Source: CAZNJQ01 sp964573545 (GTDB taxonomy: Bacteria; Patescibacteriota; Minisyncoccia; Phycocordibacterales; UBA2135). From it: 15,703 bases of DNA. A program made the translations under genes and the position numbers. The stretch is from positions 1 to 15,703 of the forward strand of contig CAZNJQ010000015.1 of NCBI GenBank assembly GCA_964573545.1, given 5' to 3'. Every line of letters begins with the position of its first letter. Position 1 is the first letter of the stretch. Under the pieces are notes generated by a model. The model saw nothing but the letters and a program-made list of their open reading frames with translations. It was not told the origin of the DNA and ran no database searches. Positions 6,050 to 11,841 of this stretch are shown here, piece by piece.

Positions 6050-7434
6050 TGCCGTATTGCGCCACCATGCTTAAGCGTCTTTTTGCAAAAAGAATACTTA
6101 CGTCGAATTCATTTACGGCATTGTTGGGCGAAGACGCCCCGCACAGCCGTCTTCGGCAGGCGGAAATGCTTGACCGGGCGTTTCAAAAATTCGCGCTTAC
6201 TCAAGCAGATGCATTTACTAAAAAACAGTGGGACGCCATTCAAAATTTTAAATTAAAAAGAATAATAGAATACGCACGGCGCACTGTCCCGTATTGGCGC
6301 AGATTGTTTATGTCAGCGGGTTTTTCCGCGGACTATTTTGACTGTAATGAGTTGTATCGCATCCCTCCATTAACGCGTTCTGTCATAAAACAAACGCCCA
6401 TTGAAGAAATGCTTGCTCAGGATTTGCCAGCCAGCCGATTTATCAGGGCGTCAACATCAGGATCTACAGGAGAGCCACTGGGATTTTTTATAGACCGAAA
6501 CGAGGTTATGTATCGCACGGTCAATACGCTTCAAGAGATGCGCTACGCCGGCGCAAGGAACAATGCGCGCGTTATGTCGCTCGGTCTCGTTACACATCGC
6601 GACTTGGACGCTCTTGGTTGTCGGATAAAAATCACAGAATTAGAAGATGCCGGCAGTAGGGCGGAGAGGCTTTATCCTTTTTTTGCGAGTTACAAACCGC
6701 AGGTGCTTATTACCACCCCCTCATATCTCAAGTTATTGGTTTATGCCATGAAAACCGACGGCTTTCGTTACTCGTTTGAGCTAATCTTGTGTCGCGGGGA
6801 GCATATAGAGAAAGACGACAGAGACTCTATGTCCCATTTTTTCAGTTGCCCGATTTTTTCCGTGTACGGTTCCAAAGAATGTTCTTTGGTCGGCATTGAA
6901 TGTACCGGCGGAATGATGCATCTTGCGCCATGGATGAATTATGTTGAGATTGTAGATGACAGCGGTCGCTCCCTCCCGTACGGGAGGGAGGGTGTCGTTA
7001 CAGCAACGCTTTTTGAGAACAAAGTTATGCCGTTTATCCGTTATCAGTTGGGAGACAGAGGAATCTTGCTGGATTCTGCATGCCCGTGCGGCAGGAATAC
7101 GCCGCATATTCAATTTCGCGGACGAGTTTCCGATATGATTGATTTACCTGGTGAAAGAAAAATTCCCGTTATAGAACTTGGAGCTGTGATTGCGAATAAG
7201 TTCAGCAAACACATACTGCAATTTCAGTTTGAACAAAAAAATTCATTCTCTATTTTCTTTAATTACAGTTCTATAAAATCACTTCATAAAACTGTAGCAG
7301 ATGCACTTGCAAAAGAACTCGATGGACGTCTTCACCCCGCAAAGGTGTATCTAAAAAAAGTCGATACATTTCAGGTAAATCAGGATGGGAAATGCCCGCT
7401 TCTCGCAAGGGCGAGAGCGCATCTTGTTCAATAG
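6049..7434 (+). CDS. PaaK/CapK-like adenylate-forming ligase
   Basis: A 461-residue protein, the usual length of phenylacetate-CoA-ligase-like (PaaK) enzymes. It has the phosphate loop STSGSTGEP (136-144), an aromatic and acidic site at YGSKE (273-277), YQLGDRG (332-338), a CPCGR cysteine pair (345-349) and RGRVSDMI (357-364). These fit activation of a carboxylic acid as an acyl-adenylate and, in many members, transfer to CoA or another acceptor. Family members serve phenylacetate metabolism, capsule and cofactor pathways, and natural-product assembly, so the substrate is open. The start overlaps the VOC stop by one base. A second ATG lies at 6067. A 22-base perfect palindrome sits inside the gene at 6969-6990 without breaking the frame. 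It is the last gene of the left-hand biosynthetic-looking region. Confidence 0.85.
   Translation: MPYCATMLKRLFAKRILTSNSFTALLGEDAPHSRLRQAEMLDRAFQKFALTQADAFTKKQWDAIQNFKLKRIIEYARRTVPYWRRLFMSAGFSADYFDCNELYRIPPLTRSVIKQTPIEEMLAQDLPASRFIRASTSGSTGEPLGFFIDRNEVMYRTVNTLQEMRYAGARNNARVMSLGLVTHRDLDALGCRIKITELEDAGSRAERLYPFFASYKPQVLITTPSYLKLLVYAMKTDGFRYSFELILCRGEHIEKDDRDSMSHFFSCPIFSVYGSKECSLVGIECTGGMMHLAPWMNYVEIVDDSGRSLPYGREGVVTATLFENKVMPFIRYQLGDRGILLDSACPCGRNTPHIQFRGRVSDMIDLPGERKIPVIELGAVIANKFSKHILQFQFEQKNSFSIFFNYSSIKSLHKTVADALAKELDGRLHPAKVYLKKVDTFQVNQDGKCPLLARARAHLVQ
6969..6990. repeat. 22-base perfect palindrome inside the ligase gene
   Basis: CTCCCTCCCGT followed by ACGGGAGGGAG forms a perfect inverted repeat with no spacer. 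It encodes RSLPYGREG in a surface-turn position where PaaK relatives also tend to have a Gly/Pro turn, so the protein tolerates it. It could be a mobile palindromic repeat or a codon coincidence. Confidence 0.7.
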
Positions 7435-7498
7435 TCCGCCAAACGGAGTCTTCAGTGCAGATACGGCTTGCGGAACTCATAAATTTTTAATTCTCATG

Positions 7499-7507
7499 TG
7501 GTATAAT
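7499..7507 (+). promoter_or_regulatory. Extended -10 promoter of the TM-TPR gene
   Basis: TGGTATAAT is a consensus extended -10 element in the 75-base gap after the ligase gene. A start site seven bases downstream (7514) falls after the ATG at 7510 and five bases before the ATG at 7519, so the mRNA would be nearly leaderless. Confidence 0.65.
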
Positions 7508-7518
7508 TAATGAAAGTT

Positions 7519-8310
7519 ATGCGTGATGTTCGGGAAAGAAAATTAGCCATTGTACCTGTCGTTATAATCCTCCTCTTGGTGACCGCGCTCTTTCGCGTGC
7601 AGCTCGGGACCGCGGCGTGGGAGGTGTTCCGCGCGCCCTCTTTCGCGCTTTTTCTACGCCCCGATGCGGCACTGGCGCTTGAGATCGGCAACCGCTATTT
7701 CAACGTCGGGAGCAGTGGCGCGTATAATCTGGACAAGGCGGAGAAGTATTTCAACAAAGCACTTACGCTTGACCCGCTTGCGCCCGATGCATGGCACCAG
7801 CTCTCGCGGATAGATTTTCTCCGCGGCAATTTTTCCGCCGCGCTTTCAAAAATAAATACCCAATTCGAGCTTCATGGGGACTCGCTCATGGCATCGTATT
7901 ACATCCGCGGGCTCATTGAAGGCTACAGCGGCGATTATGAAAACGCGGAGAAAGATTTTTTGAAATTCTTTGCGTGGGATAAGACGAACTGGGCGGTGTA
8001 CAACGACCTCTCGTGGGTTTATTTCAAAGAGGGCAGATACAAAGACGCGCGTCGCGTTGCCGACGGTGGGCTTGCGTATCATCCCAACAACCCGTGGCTT
8101 CTCAATATGGCGGGTGTCTCACGGCTTAATCTTGACGACAAGAAAAATGCGCGCATTTATTTCCAAAAAGCGCTCTGGTGGGCGGATACAATGACGGAAT
8201 CGGACTGGCAAAAAGCATATCCGGGTAATGCCCCATATACATCAGGCCAGGGAATTATCGAAATGAAAGAGGCGATTCGGGCGAATCTTGACCTTGCTGT
8301 GGATAAATAA
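7519..8310 (+). CDS. Membrane-anchored TPR protein
   Basis: A 263-residue protein with one N-terminal transmembrane segment (about residues 8-26, AIVPVVIILLLVTALFRV) and then tetratricopeptide repeats. The clearest units are the stretch with LDKAEKYFNKALTLDP, the next with GNFSAALSKI, one with GDYENAEKDFLKFFAWD, one with GRYKDARRVADGGLAYHP and one with KKNARIYFQKAL. TPR arrays bind proteins; the partner is not known. The domain should face outward, judged from the Arg/Lys-rich N terminus. The ATG at 7519 was chosen over 7510 because the putative transcription start lies between them. It is followed closely by a gene for a secreted Ig-like protein that has its own promoter. Such TM-TPR proteins are frequent in Parcubacteria. 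Confidence 0.75.
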   Translation: MRDVRERKLAIVPVVIILLLVTALFRVQLGTAAWEVFRAPSFALFLRPDAALALEIGNRYFNVGSSGAYNLDKAEKYFNKALTLDPLAPDAWHQLSRIDFLRGNFSAALSKINTQFELHGDSLMASYYIRGLIEGYSGDYENAEKDFLKFFAWDKTNWAVYNDLSWVYFKEGRYKDARRVADGGLAYHPNNPWLLNMAGVSRLNLDDKKNARIYFQKALWWADTMTESDWQKAYPGNAPYTSGQGIIEMKEAIRANLDLAVDK

Positions 8311-8341
8311 TAGTTCAGCAGTTCTACTTTTCAGGGCGATT

Positions 8342-8350
8342 TGGTATCAT
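8342..8350 (+). promoter_or_regulatory. Extended -10 promoter, leaderless, for the Ig-like protein
   Basis: TGGTATCAT is an extended -10 element overlapping an ATG at 8349. The expected start site (8357) is one base before the in-frame ATG at 8358, which makes 8358 the better start. Confidence 0.6.
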
Positions 8351-8357
8351 GAGATTA

Positions 8358-9101
8358 ATGAATCTTCTCGAATTACAAGAAAGACCCATGCGCCTCGTTG
8401 TCGTTATGGCGGTTTTTCTTGCCATCGGGTATGCCGTTTTCGTGCATGCGCCAGGCGGTGGCATAGCGGAACGTTCGGTTGAGGTCGGCGTTGCCTCACT
8501 CTCTCCGAGAGGCGAGGCGGGAGGTTTTGCGATTCCGGCATCATGCCCCTCATATGAGCACAACCCGGGTGAGTGCAGTCCTCCATCGCCATCATTCAGC
8601 GGTAGTGTCGGGGGCGGCAGCGGAAGTGGCGCCGTGACGATAAACAACGGCGGAAGCGTGACGCTTACATGGTCCGCGTCCTCGGCGATGAGTTGCTCCG
8701 GAACGAATTTCTCGACAGGGGGAGCGACATCCGGCTCTACAGTTGTTGCACCGTCTTCGACGATTACGTACACAGTTCTCTGCAACTATAACCCGGGGCT
8801 CTATACGCCATCGACAGTTCAGTCATCGGTCGGCGTGACGGTTTTTAATCCGGCTCTTAACATTACTGCAAGTCCGACACAGGTTCGCTCGGGGAATCAG
8901 TCTACCATCAGTTGGTCGGCGACGAATGTCGACACATGCAGCGTGACCGGGCCGAGCTTTTCTGCGACAGGCGTCTCAGGCTCCCAGCTTTCGGGCCCCG
9001 TCACCATTCAAAGTACATACACGCTTTCCTGCCAGAACGCCGGGGGCTCACTGAGCCAGAGCGTCATCGTCACGCTTATCCCGGCATTTGAGGAGTTCTA
9101 A
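8358..9101 (+). CDS. Secreted or anchored protein with two Ig-like repeats
   Basis: A 247-residue protein. An N-terminal hydrophobic segment (about residues 12-29, LVVVMAVFLAIGYAVFV) ends near a possible signal-peptidase site. A Ser/Gly/Pro-rich linker follows (about 60-90), then two repeats of about 70 residues. Each has the pattern TLTWSAS...CS...G.....GS..V.P..T.TYT..C, with one Cys early and one late, so an internal disulfide is likely. This repeat is common in extracellular proteins of Parcubacteria. A surface adhesion or pilus-associated role is plausible but unproven. It lies downstream of the TM-TPR gene, has its own promoter and ends before a bidirectional terminator. An in-frame ATG at 8349 lies inside the -10 box and was not used. 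Confidence 0.75.
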   Translation: MNLLELQERPMRLVVVMAVFLAIGYAVFVHAPGGGIAERSVEVGVASLSPRGEAGGFAIPASCPSYEHNPGECSPPSPSFSGSVGGGSGSGAVTINNGGSVTLTWSASSAMSCSGTNFSTGGATSGSTVVAPSSTITYTVLCNYNPGLYTPSTVQSSVGVTVFNPALNITASPTQVRSGNQSTISWSATNVDTCSVTGPSFSATGVSGSQLSGPVTIQSTYTLSCQNAGGSLSQSVIVTLIPAFEEF

Positions 9102-9116
9102 TAATTCGAATACTGC

Positions 9117-9160
9117 AAAAAAATATCCGAATGCCTATTCGCGGCATCCGGATATTTTTT
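9117..9160. terminator. Bidirectional Rho-independent terminator
   Basis: A run of seven A, a stem (AATATCCG-A-ATGCC paired with GGCAT-C-CGGATATT), a 7-base loop and a run of six T. The A-run and T-run let it work in both directions, as expected between the convergent genes ending at 9101 and 9219. Confidence 0.85.
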
Positions 9161-9218
9161 GAATTTCTATTATTCGTATTATTCGGAGTACCTGGAGGTG
9201 TAGTGTATCGGAATTGTT

Positions 9219-9710
9219 TTAAAACCCGATATATTCCGTTACTGTGTGAGAAAACGGTTCTCTGAGTTCTGCTTCGGGGAGATGGTGCTTGAGATGTTCA
9301 CGTACAGTCTTCGGGTGGACGCCGTCTGCAAGCGGCAGGACAATGTGGTGGCGAAGCGACTCCGATCGCTTCAGGAGAAGCGCCGGTGAATTTTCATTAT
9401 CTGTGACCCCGAATGATTCCAGGGATTTATACGGAAAAAGCGCATCATTTATTTCAATTCCGCGCTCACTGATTACCACACGCAGTACCTGCGGCTTCTT
9501 GATCGCGTATACAAATAAGAGCGCCGTCCCCAAAATGATAAATATGCCGAACAACACATTGCCGCTTATTACAGCAAGAAAGGCAATTGAGAACGAGACA
9601 ATGCCGATGCCCCAAAACCAATCGGTGGTCTTTGCGTATTCCTTATACTCGGGAGTTTCCCATGAAAGATGCGGTTCCGTATTGTCGTGAGGGTTTTCTC
9701 TACTTTCCAT
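9219..9710 (-). CDS. Two-TM protein with PH-like C-terminal domain
   Basis: A 163-residue protein. A polar N terminus contains a W-x-TPEY stretch (17-22), then two hydrophobic segments (about 31-49 and 51-68), then about 90 soluble residues. These begin KKPQVLRVVISERGIEINDALFPYKSLESFGV, a strand pattern seen in bacterial PH-like domains. The function is unknown; I recall similar short proteins as common conserved hypotheticals in Parcubacteria. It starts three bases after the stop of the pilin-like gene, so the two form one leftward operon. AGGAT just before the ATG is a marginal ribosome site. Its 3' end faces the bidirectional terminator. Confidence 0.65.
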   Translation of the reverse strand: MESRENPHDNTEPHLSWETPEYKEYAKTTDWFWGIGIVSFSIAFLAVISGNVLFGIFIILGTALLFVYAIKKPQVLRVVISERGIEINDALFPYKSLESFGVTDNENSPALLLKRSESLRHHIVLPLADGVHPKTVREHLKHHLPEAELREPFSHTVTEYIGF

Positions 9711-9713
9711 ATC

Positions 9714-10139
9714 CTATGGCTTCAAAAAATTTTCGCACCCCGCTTTGTAATTCTGGATACTTTCCGTTTCGAGGCAGAACTTAAGAATATAGCCGGAACC
9801 ATCCTCGACTGATTGATATGTATAGGCATATGCGGGGTAGAGGGGGTCTTTGGGCACTTCCCGTATGGCGAGCTCTTCTTCCAGAGTGCGTGAGACAGCG
9901 TCATCCCCCGTTATTTCTGTTTCTTTGGGAGCTACGGGAAACTTTGCATGGCCGCTGTAATAAAGATTAAGCGCCTTTTGGATGGCGTCGATTTCAGCGA
10001 TACGCTTCGCGTCGCGCGCTCGCTGCCCAACATCGTCAAATGCGGAAGCGACTATTAAAACGCCGACGATGATAAGTGCTATGACGAGGAGTATTTCCAA
10101 AAAAACAAGTCCGTGTGTGGTCCGTGTTGAAAGTTTCAT
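9714..10139 (-). CDS. Type IV pilin-like (GspG-like) prepilin
   Basis: A 141-residue protein with a class III signal peptide: a short basic leader (MKLSTRTTHG), cleavage expected after G10, Glu at mature position +5 (E15) and a hydrophobic helix LEILLVIALIIVGVLIV. The helix continues into DDVGQRARDAKRIAEIDAIQKALNLYY, the usual N-terminal helix of major pseudopilins. The globular part has DPLYPAYAYTY and two Cys (122, 135) that may form a disulfide. It is probably an assembled pilus or pseudopilus subunit served by the PilM/N/O proteins 1.7 kb to the right. The ATG at 10139 was preferred to one at 10178, because the latter lies inside a putative -10 box and would add an unnatural leader. Confidence 0.85.
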   Translation of the reverse strand: MKLSTRTTHGLVFLEILLVIALIIVGVLIVASAFDDVGQRARDAKRIAEIDAIQKALNLYYSGHAKFPVAPKETEITGDDAVSRTLEEELAIREVPKDPLYPAYAYTYQSVEDGSGYILKFCLETESIQNYKAGCENFLKP

Positions 10140-10168
10140 GTCTGTCCAAGATGGTGATATACGATACA

Positions 10169-10177
10169 AGTATATCA
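10169..10177 (-). promoter_or_regulatory. Extended -10 promoter of the pilin-like gene
   Basis: TGATATACT reads leftward and is identical to the box in front of pilM (11827-11835). The expected start site near 10162 leaves a leader of about 23 bases before the ATG at 10139, so this mRNA is not leaderless. Confidence 0.55.
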
Positions 10178-10187
10178 TTTTTCCAAC

Positions 10188-10277
10188 TGGCGGAGGAGGT
10201 GAGATTCGAACTCACGGTCCGGTTTCCCGGACACCGCATTTCAAGTGCGGCGCGTTAGACCACTCTGCCACTCCTCC
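10188..10277 (-). tRNA. tRNA-Ser: tRNA-Ser (anticodon UGA), CCA encoded
   Basis: The acceptor stem GGAGGAG pairs with CTCCTCC. The anticodon arm CCGCA-CTTGAAA-TGCGG gives anticodon TGA. A long variable arm (TCCGG-GAAA-CCGGA) marks a class II tRNA, and the T arm is GTGAG-TTCGAAT-CTCAC. Discriminator G and an encoded CCA follow (10190-10188). It should read UCA and probably other UCN codons. Confidence 0.96.
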
Positions 10278-10290
10278 AAATACCCTGCGC

Positions 10291-10315
10291 AAAAAATAAC
10301 CCTGATTGTATCAGG
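10291..10315 (-). terminator. Rho-independent terminator after the DUF5652-like gene
   Basis: Read leftward, CCTGAT-ACA-ATCAGG is followed by GTTATTTTTT. It ends transcription from the gene at 10356-10619 just before tRNA-Ser. The stem is only six base pairs, so it may leak into the tRNA. Confidence 0.65.
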
Positions 10316-10355
10316 ATAAAGGAAAAAGGGTGTTTTCGCAATTCACAACGAGAAT

Positions 10356-10619
10356 TTACTGCGGCTGCATTCCCTGTGGCGCTGCGGAGGCGGGCTCGTT
10401 CTTTTTCCACTTCAATAACTCGCCTCCTTTTTTTGCGACAAAGAAGACATAGACGATATCAAGAATCGCGAGCGTGTTCAAAATAAGGAGTGCGATAAAC
10501 CACCACTTATGCGAAAGCCGTGCGGCAGTCCACATCGCGTATCCTTTCCAGGGAAGTACCCAGAGCATGAGTGCTACGAGTACCCAGAAATTTTCCTCAA
10601 AGAATGCGTCCAAGGTCAT
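10356..10619 (-). CDS. DUF5652-like two-TM protein
   Basis: An 87-residue protein with two transmembrane segments (about 10-28 and 40-60). The pattern W-K-G-Y-A-M-W-T-A-A-R at 24-34 and the segment HKWWFIALLILNTLAILDIVYVFF match what I recall of DUF5652, a small family common in Candidate Phyla Radiation genomes. A Lys-rich then Ala/Pro/Gln tail follows. The function is unknown. Its ATG coincides with the predicted transcription start of an extended -10 promoter, so the mRNA is probably leaderless. It is divergent from ruvX. Confidence 0.75.
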   Translation of the reverse strand: MTLDAFFEENFWVLVALMLWVLPWKGYAMWTAARLSHKWWFIALLILNTLAILDIVYVFFVAKKGGELLKWKKNEPASAAPQGMQPQ

Positions 10620-10625
10620 GCCATT

Positions 10626-10634
10626 ATAATATCA
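10626..10634 (-). promoter_or_regulatory. Extended -10 promoter, leaderless, leftward
   Basis: TGATATTAT on the minus strand. The base seven positions downstream is 10619, exactly the A of the start codon. Confidence 0.6.
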
Positions 10635-10677
10635 TGCGTATAGAGCATGTGCCAGTGTTTTATCCACCACCGCATAA

Positions 10678-10686
10678 TGCTACTAT
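10678..10686 (+). promoter_or_regulatory. Extended -10 promoter, leaderless, for ruvX
   Basis: TGCTACTAT is followed by a predicted start site at 10693/10694, at the A of the ATG. This supports 10694 over longer upstream starts in the same frame, which would run into the divergent promoter. Confidence 0.55.
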
Positions 10687-10693
10687 AAGCCGT

Positions 10694-11089
10694 ATGGCGC
10701 AGCTTCTGGGGATTGATTATGGCAAAAAACGCGTTGGTATTGCGCTCTCCGATGACGCTCAAAAGATCGCGCTCCCGCACGTCATTCTGGAGAATGATCC
10801 AACACTCTTTCCCCGTATTATTGATATTATCCGGAAGCGGGATATTGAAGGAATCGTCGTCGGTGAGTCGCGCGACTTAAGGGGCGTCCCCAATCCGCTC
10901 ATGAAAGAAATTTCGTCTTTCGCGCAAGAGCTCGGCGAGAAGGCGCGGCTCCCGGTACATTTTGAGCCGGAATTTCTGACATCACGCGAGGCGCGGACGA
11001 TGAGGGTCGGCACGGGACCCGTCGACGCATCCGCTGCGGCAATCATCCTCCAAAGTTTTATAGACAAAAAAGAAAATAAAGGGTTATAA
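10694..11089 (+). CDS. ruvX: RuvX/YqgF-family Holliday-junction resolvase-like protein
   Basis: A 131-residue protein of the usual length. It opens LLGIDYGKKRVGIALSDD, the RNase H-fold first strand with catalytic D8. IVVGESRD (54-61) replaces the usual VGLP. FEPEFLTSREA (90-100) replaces the DERLTT motif, so the Asp of that motif is Pro92 while the Glu (E93) stays. VDASAAAIILQSFID (110-124) supplies D111. Family roles are pre-16S rRNA end processing and proposed junction resolution. The acidic set D8/E93/D111 is kept, so it may be active. It has its own leaderless promoter and is followed after 35 bases by the VTT protein gene. Confidence 0.88.
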   Translation: MAQLLGIDYGKKRVGIALSDDAQKIALPHVILENDPTLFPRIIDIIRKRDIEGIVVGESRDLRGVPNPLMKEISSFAQELGEKARLPVHFEPEFLTSREARTMRVGTGPVDASAAAIILQSFIDKKENKGL

Positions 11090-11124
11090 ATTCTCGCGAC
11101 GCAAGAGGTGCAATCACGCGGACC

Positions 11125-11736
11125 ATGGAACACATCACGGCTGTTATTAACGATACAAAAACAAAAACACGAGATTGGTTCGTGCGTTTTGCCGATACGC
11201 CGCACGCACGCGCGTGGCTCGCATTTTTTTCGTTCGCAGAATCATCTTTTTTCCCGATCCCGCCCGATGTCTTGCTCATCGCAATCCTCTCATCGCGTGC
11301 GCGGGGATGGATCTCTCACGCATTTATAACGACAATATTTTCCGTCTTGGGGGGCATCGCGGGATACGCGCTCGGTTTTTTCTTCTTTGACCTCTTTGGC
11401 AGGAACATCATCGCATTCTTCGGCGCCGAGGCGGAAATGGCCCGCGTGGAAGTGCTCTTCAGCGATAATGCGTTTTGGGCGATTTTTATCTCGGCGTTCA
11501 GCCCGATACCGTACAAGGTGTTTACGATAAGCGCCGGTTTTTTCAAGATAGACCTGGTGCCATTTATCGCGGCGTCGCTTATCGGGCGCGGGCTCCGGTT
11601 TTTCCCCGTCGCATATCTTGCGGAACGCTGGGGCGGCTTTGTTGGTCAGTTTATTTTCAAATACTTCAACGCCATATCGCTTGTCGTCGTCGCGTGTATC
11701 ATCGCATTTCTCCTCTTTTCAGGTAGCGTTTTCTAA
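11125..11736 (+). CDS. VTT-domain (DedA/YqaA-type) membrane protein
   Basis: A 203-residue integral membrane protein. It has FAESSFFPIPPDVLL (32-46), a Gly-rich transmembrane segment VLGGIAGYALGFFFF, and the signature FSPIPYKVFTISAGFFKIDLVPF with a re-entrant-loop GRGLRFF stretch. These fit the VTT (SNARE-associated/DedA) family, and the short form with FSPIPYK is closest to YqaA. Family members are linked to lipid scrambling or proton-coupled flipping of undecaprenyl phosphate; which applies here is not known. It follows ruvX by 35 bases and is probably co-transcribed. No ribosome site is seen at proper spacing (a GAGGTG lies about 15 bases upstream). Confidence 0.85.
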   Translation: MEHITAVINDTKTKTRDWFVRFADTPHARAWLAFFSFAESSFFPIPPDVLLIAILSSRARGWISHAFITTIFSVLGGIAGYALGFFFFDLFGRNIIAFFGAEAEMARVEVLFSDNAFWAIFISAFSPIPYKVFTISAGFFKIDLVPFIAASLIGRGLRFFPVAYLAERWGGFVGQFIFKYFNAISLVVVACIIAFLLFSGSVF

Positions 11737-11826
11737 TTCATTACGGCTTAAAGCAAGTTTATGGCGTATGAGGCTTTAAAACTCCATCCGCTGTTTACTT
11801 CGTACACAGTGCCTGCTATCCAAATT

Positions 11827-11835
11827 TGATATACT
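11827..11835 (+). promoter_or_regulatory. Extended -10 promoter, leaderless, for the pil operon
   Basis: TGATATACT is identical to the box before the pilin-like gene. The base seven positions downstream is 11842, exactly the A of the pilM ATG. The 105-base gap before pilM holds no other gene. Confidence 0.65.
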
Positions 11836-11841
11836 GAAAGC

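Noticed and set aside
7510..7518. ATG at 7510 as start of the TM-TPR gene
   Set aside because: It lies three bases after a consensus extended -10 box and before the expected transcription start; the ATG at 7519 fits.
10140..10178. Longer start for the pilin-like gene (10178)
   Set aside because: The ATG sits at the extended -10 box, and the added residues would break the short basic leader typical of prepilins.
11748..11779. TTAAAGC/GCTTTAA inverted repeat after the VTT gene
   Set aside because: A 7-bp stem with an 18-base loop and no T-tract is too weak to call a terminator.
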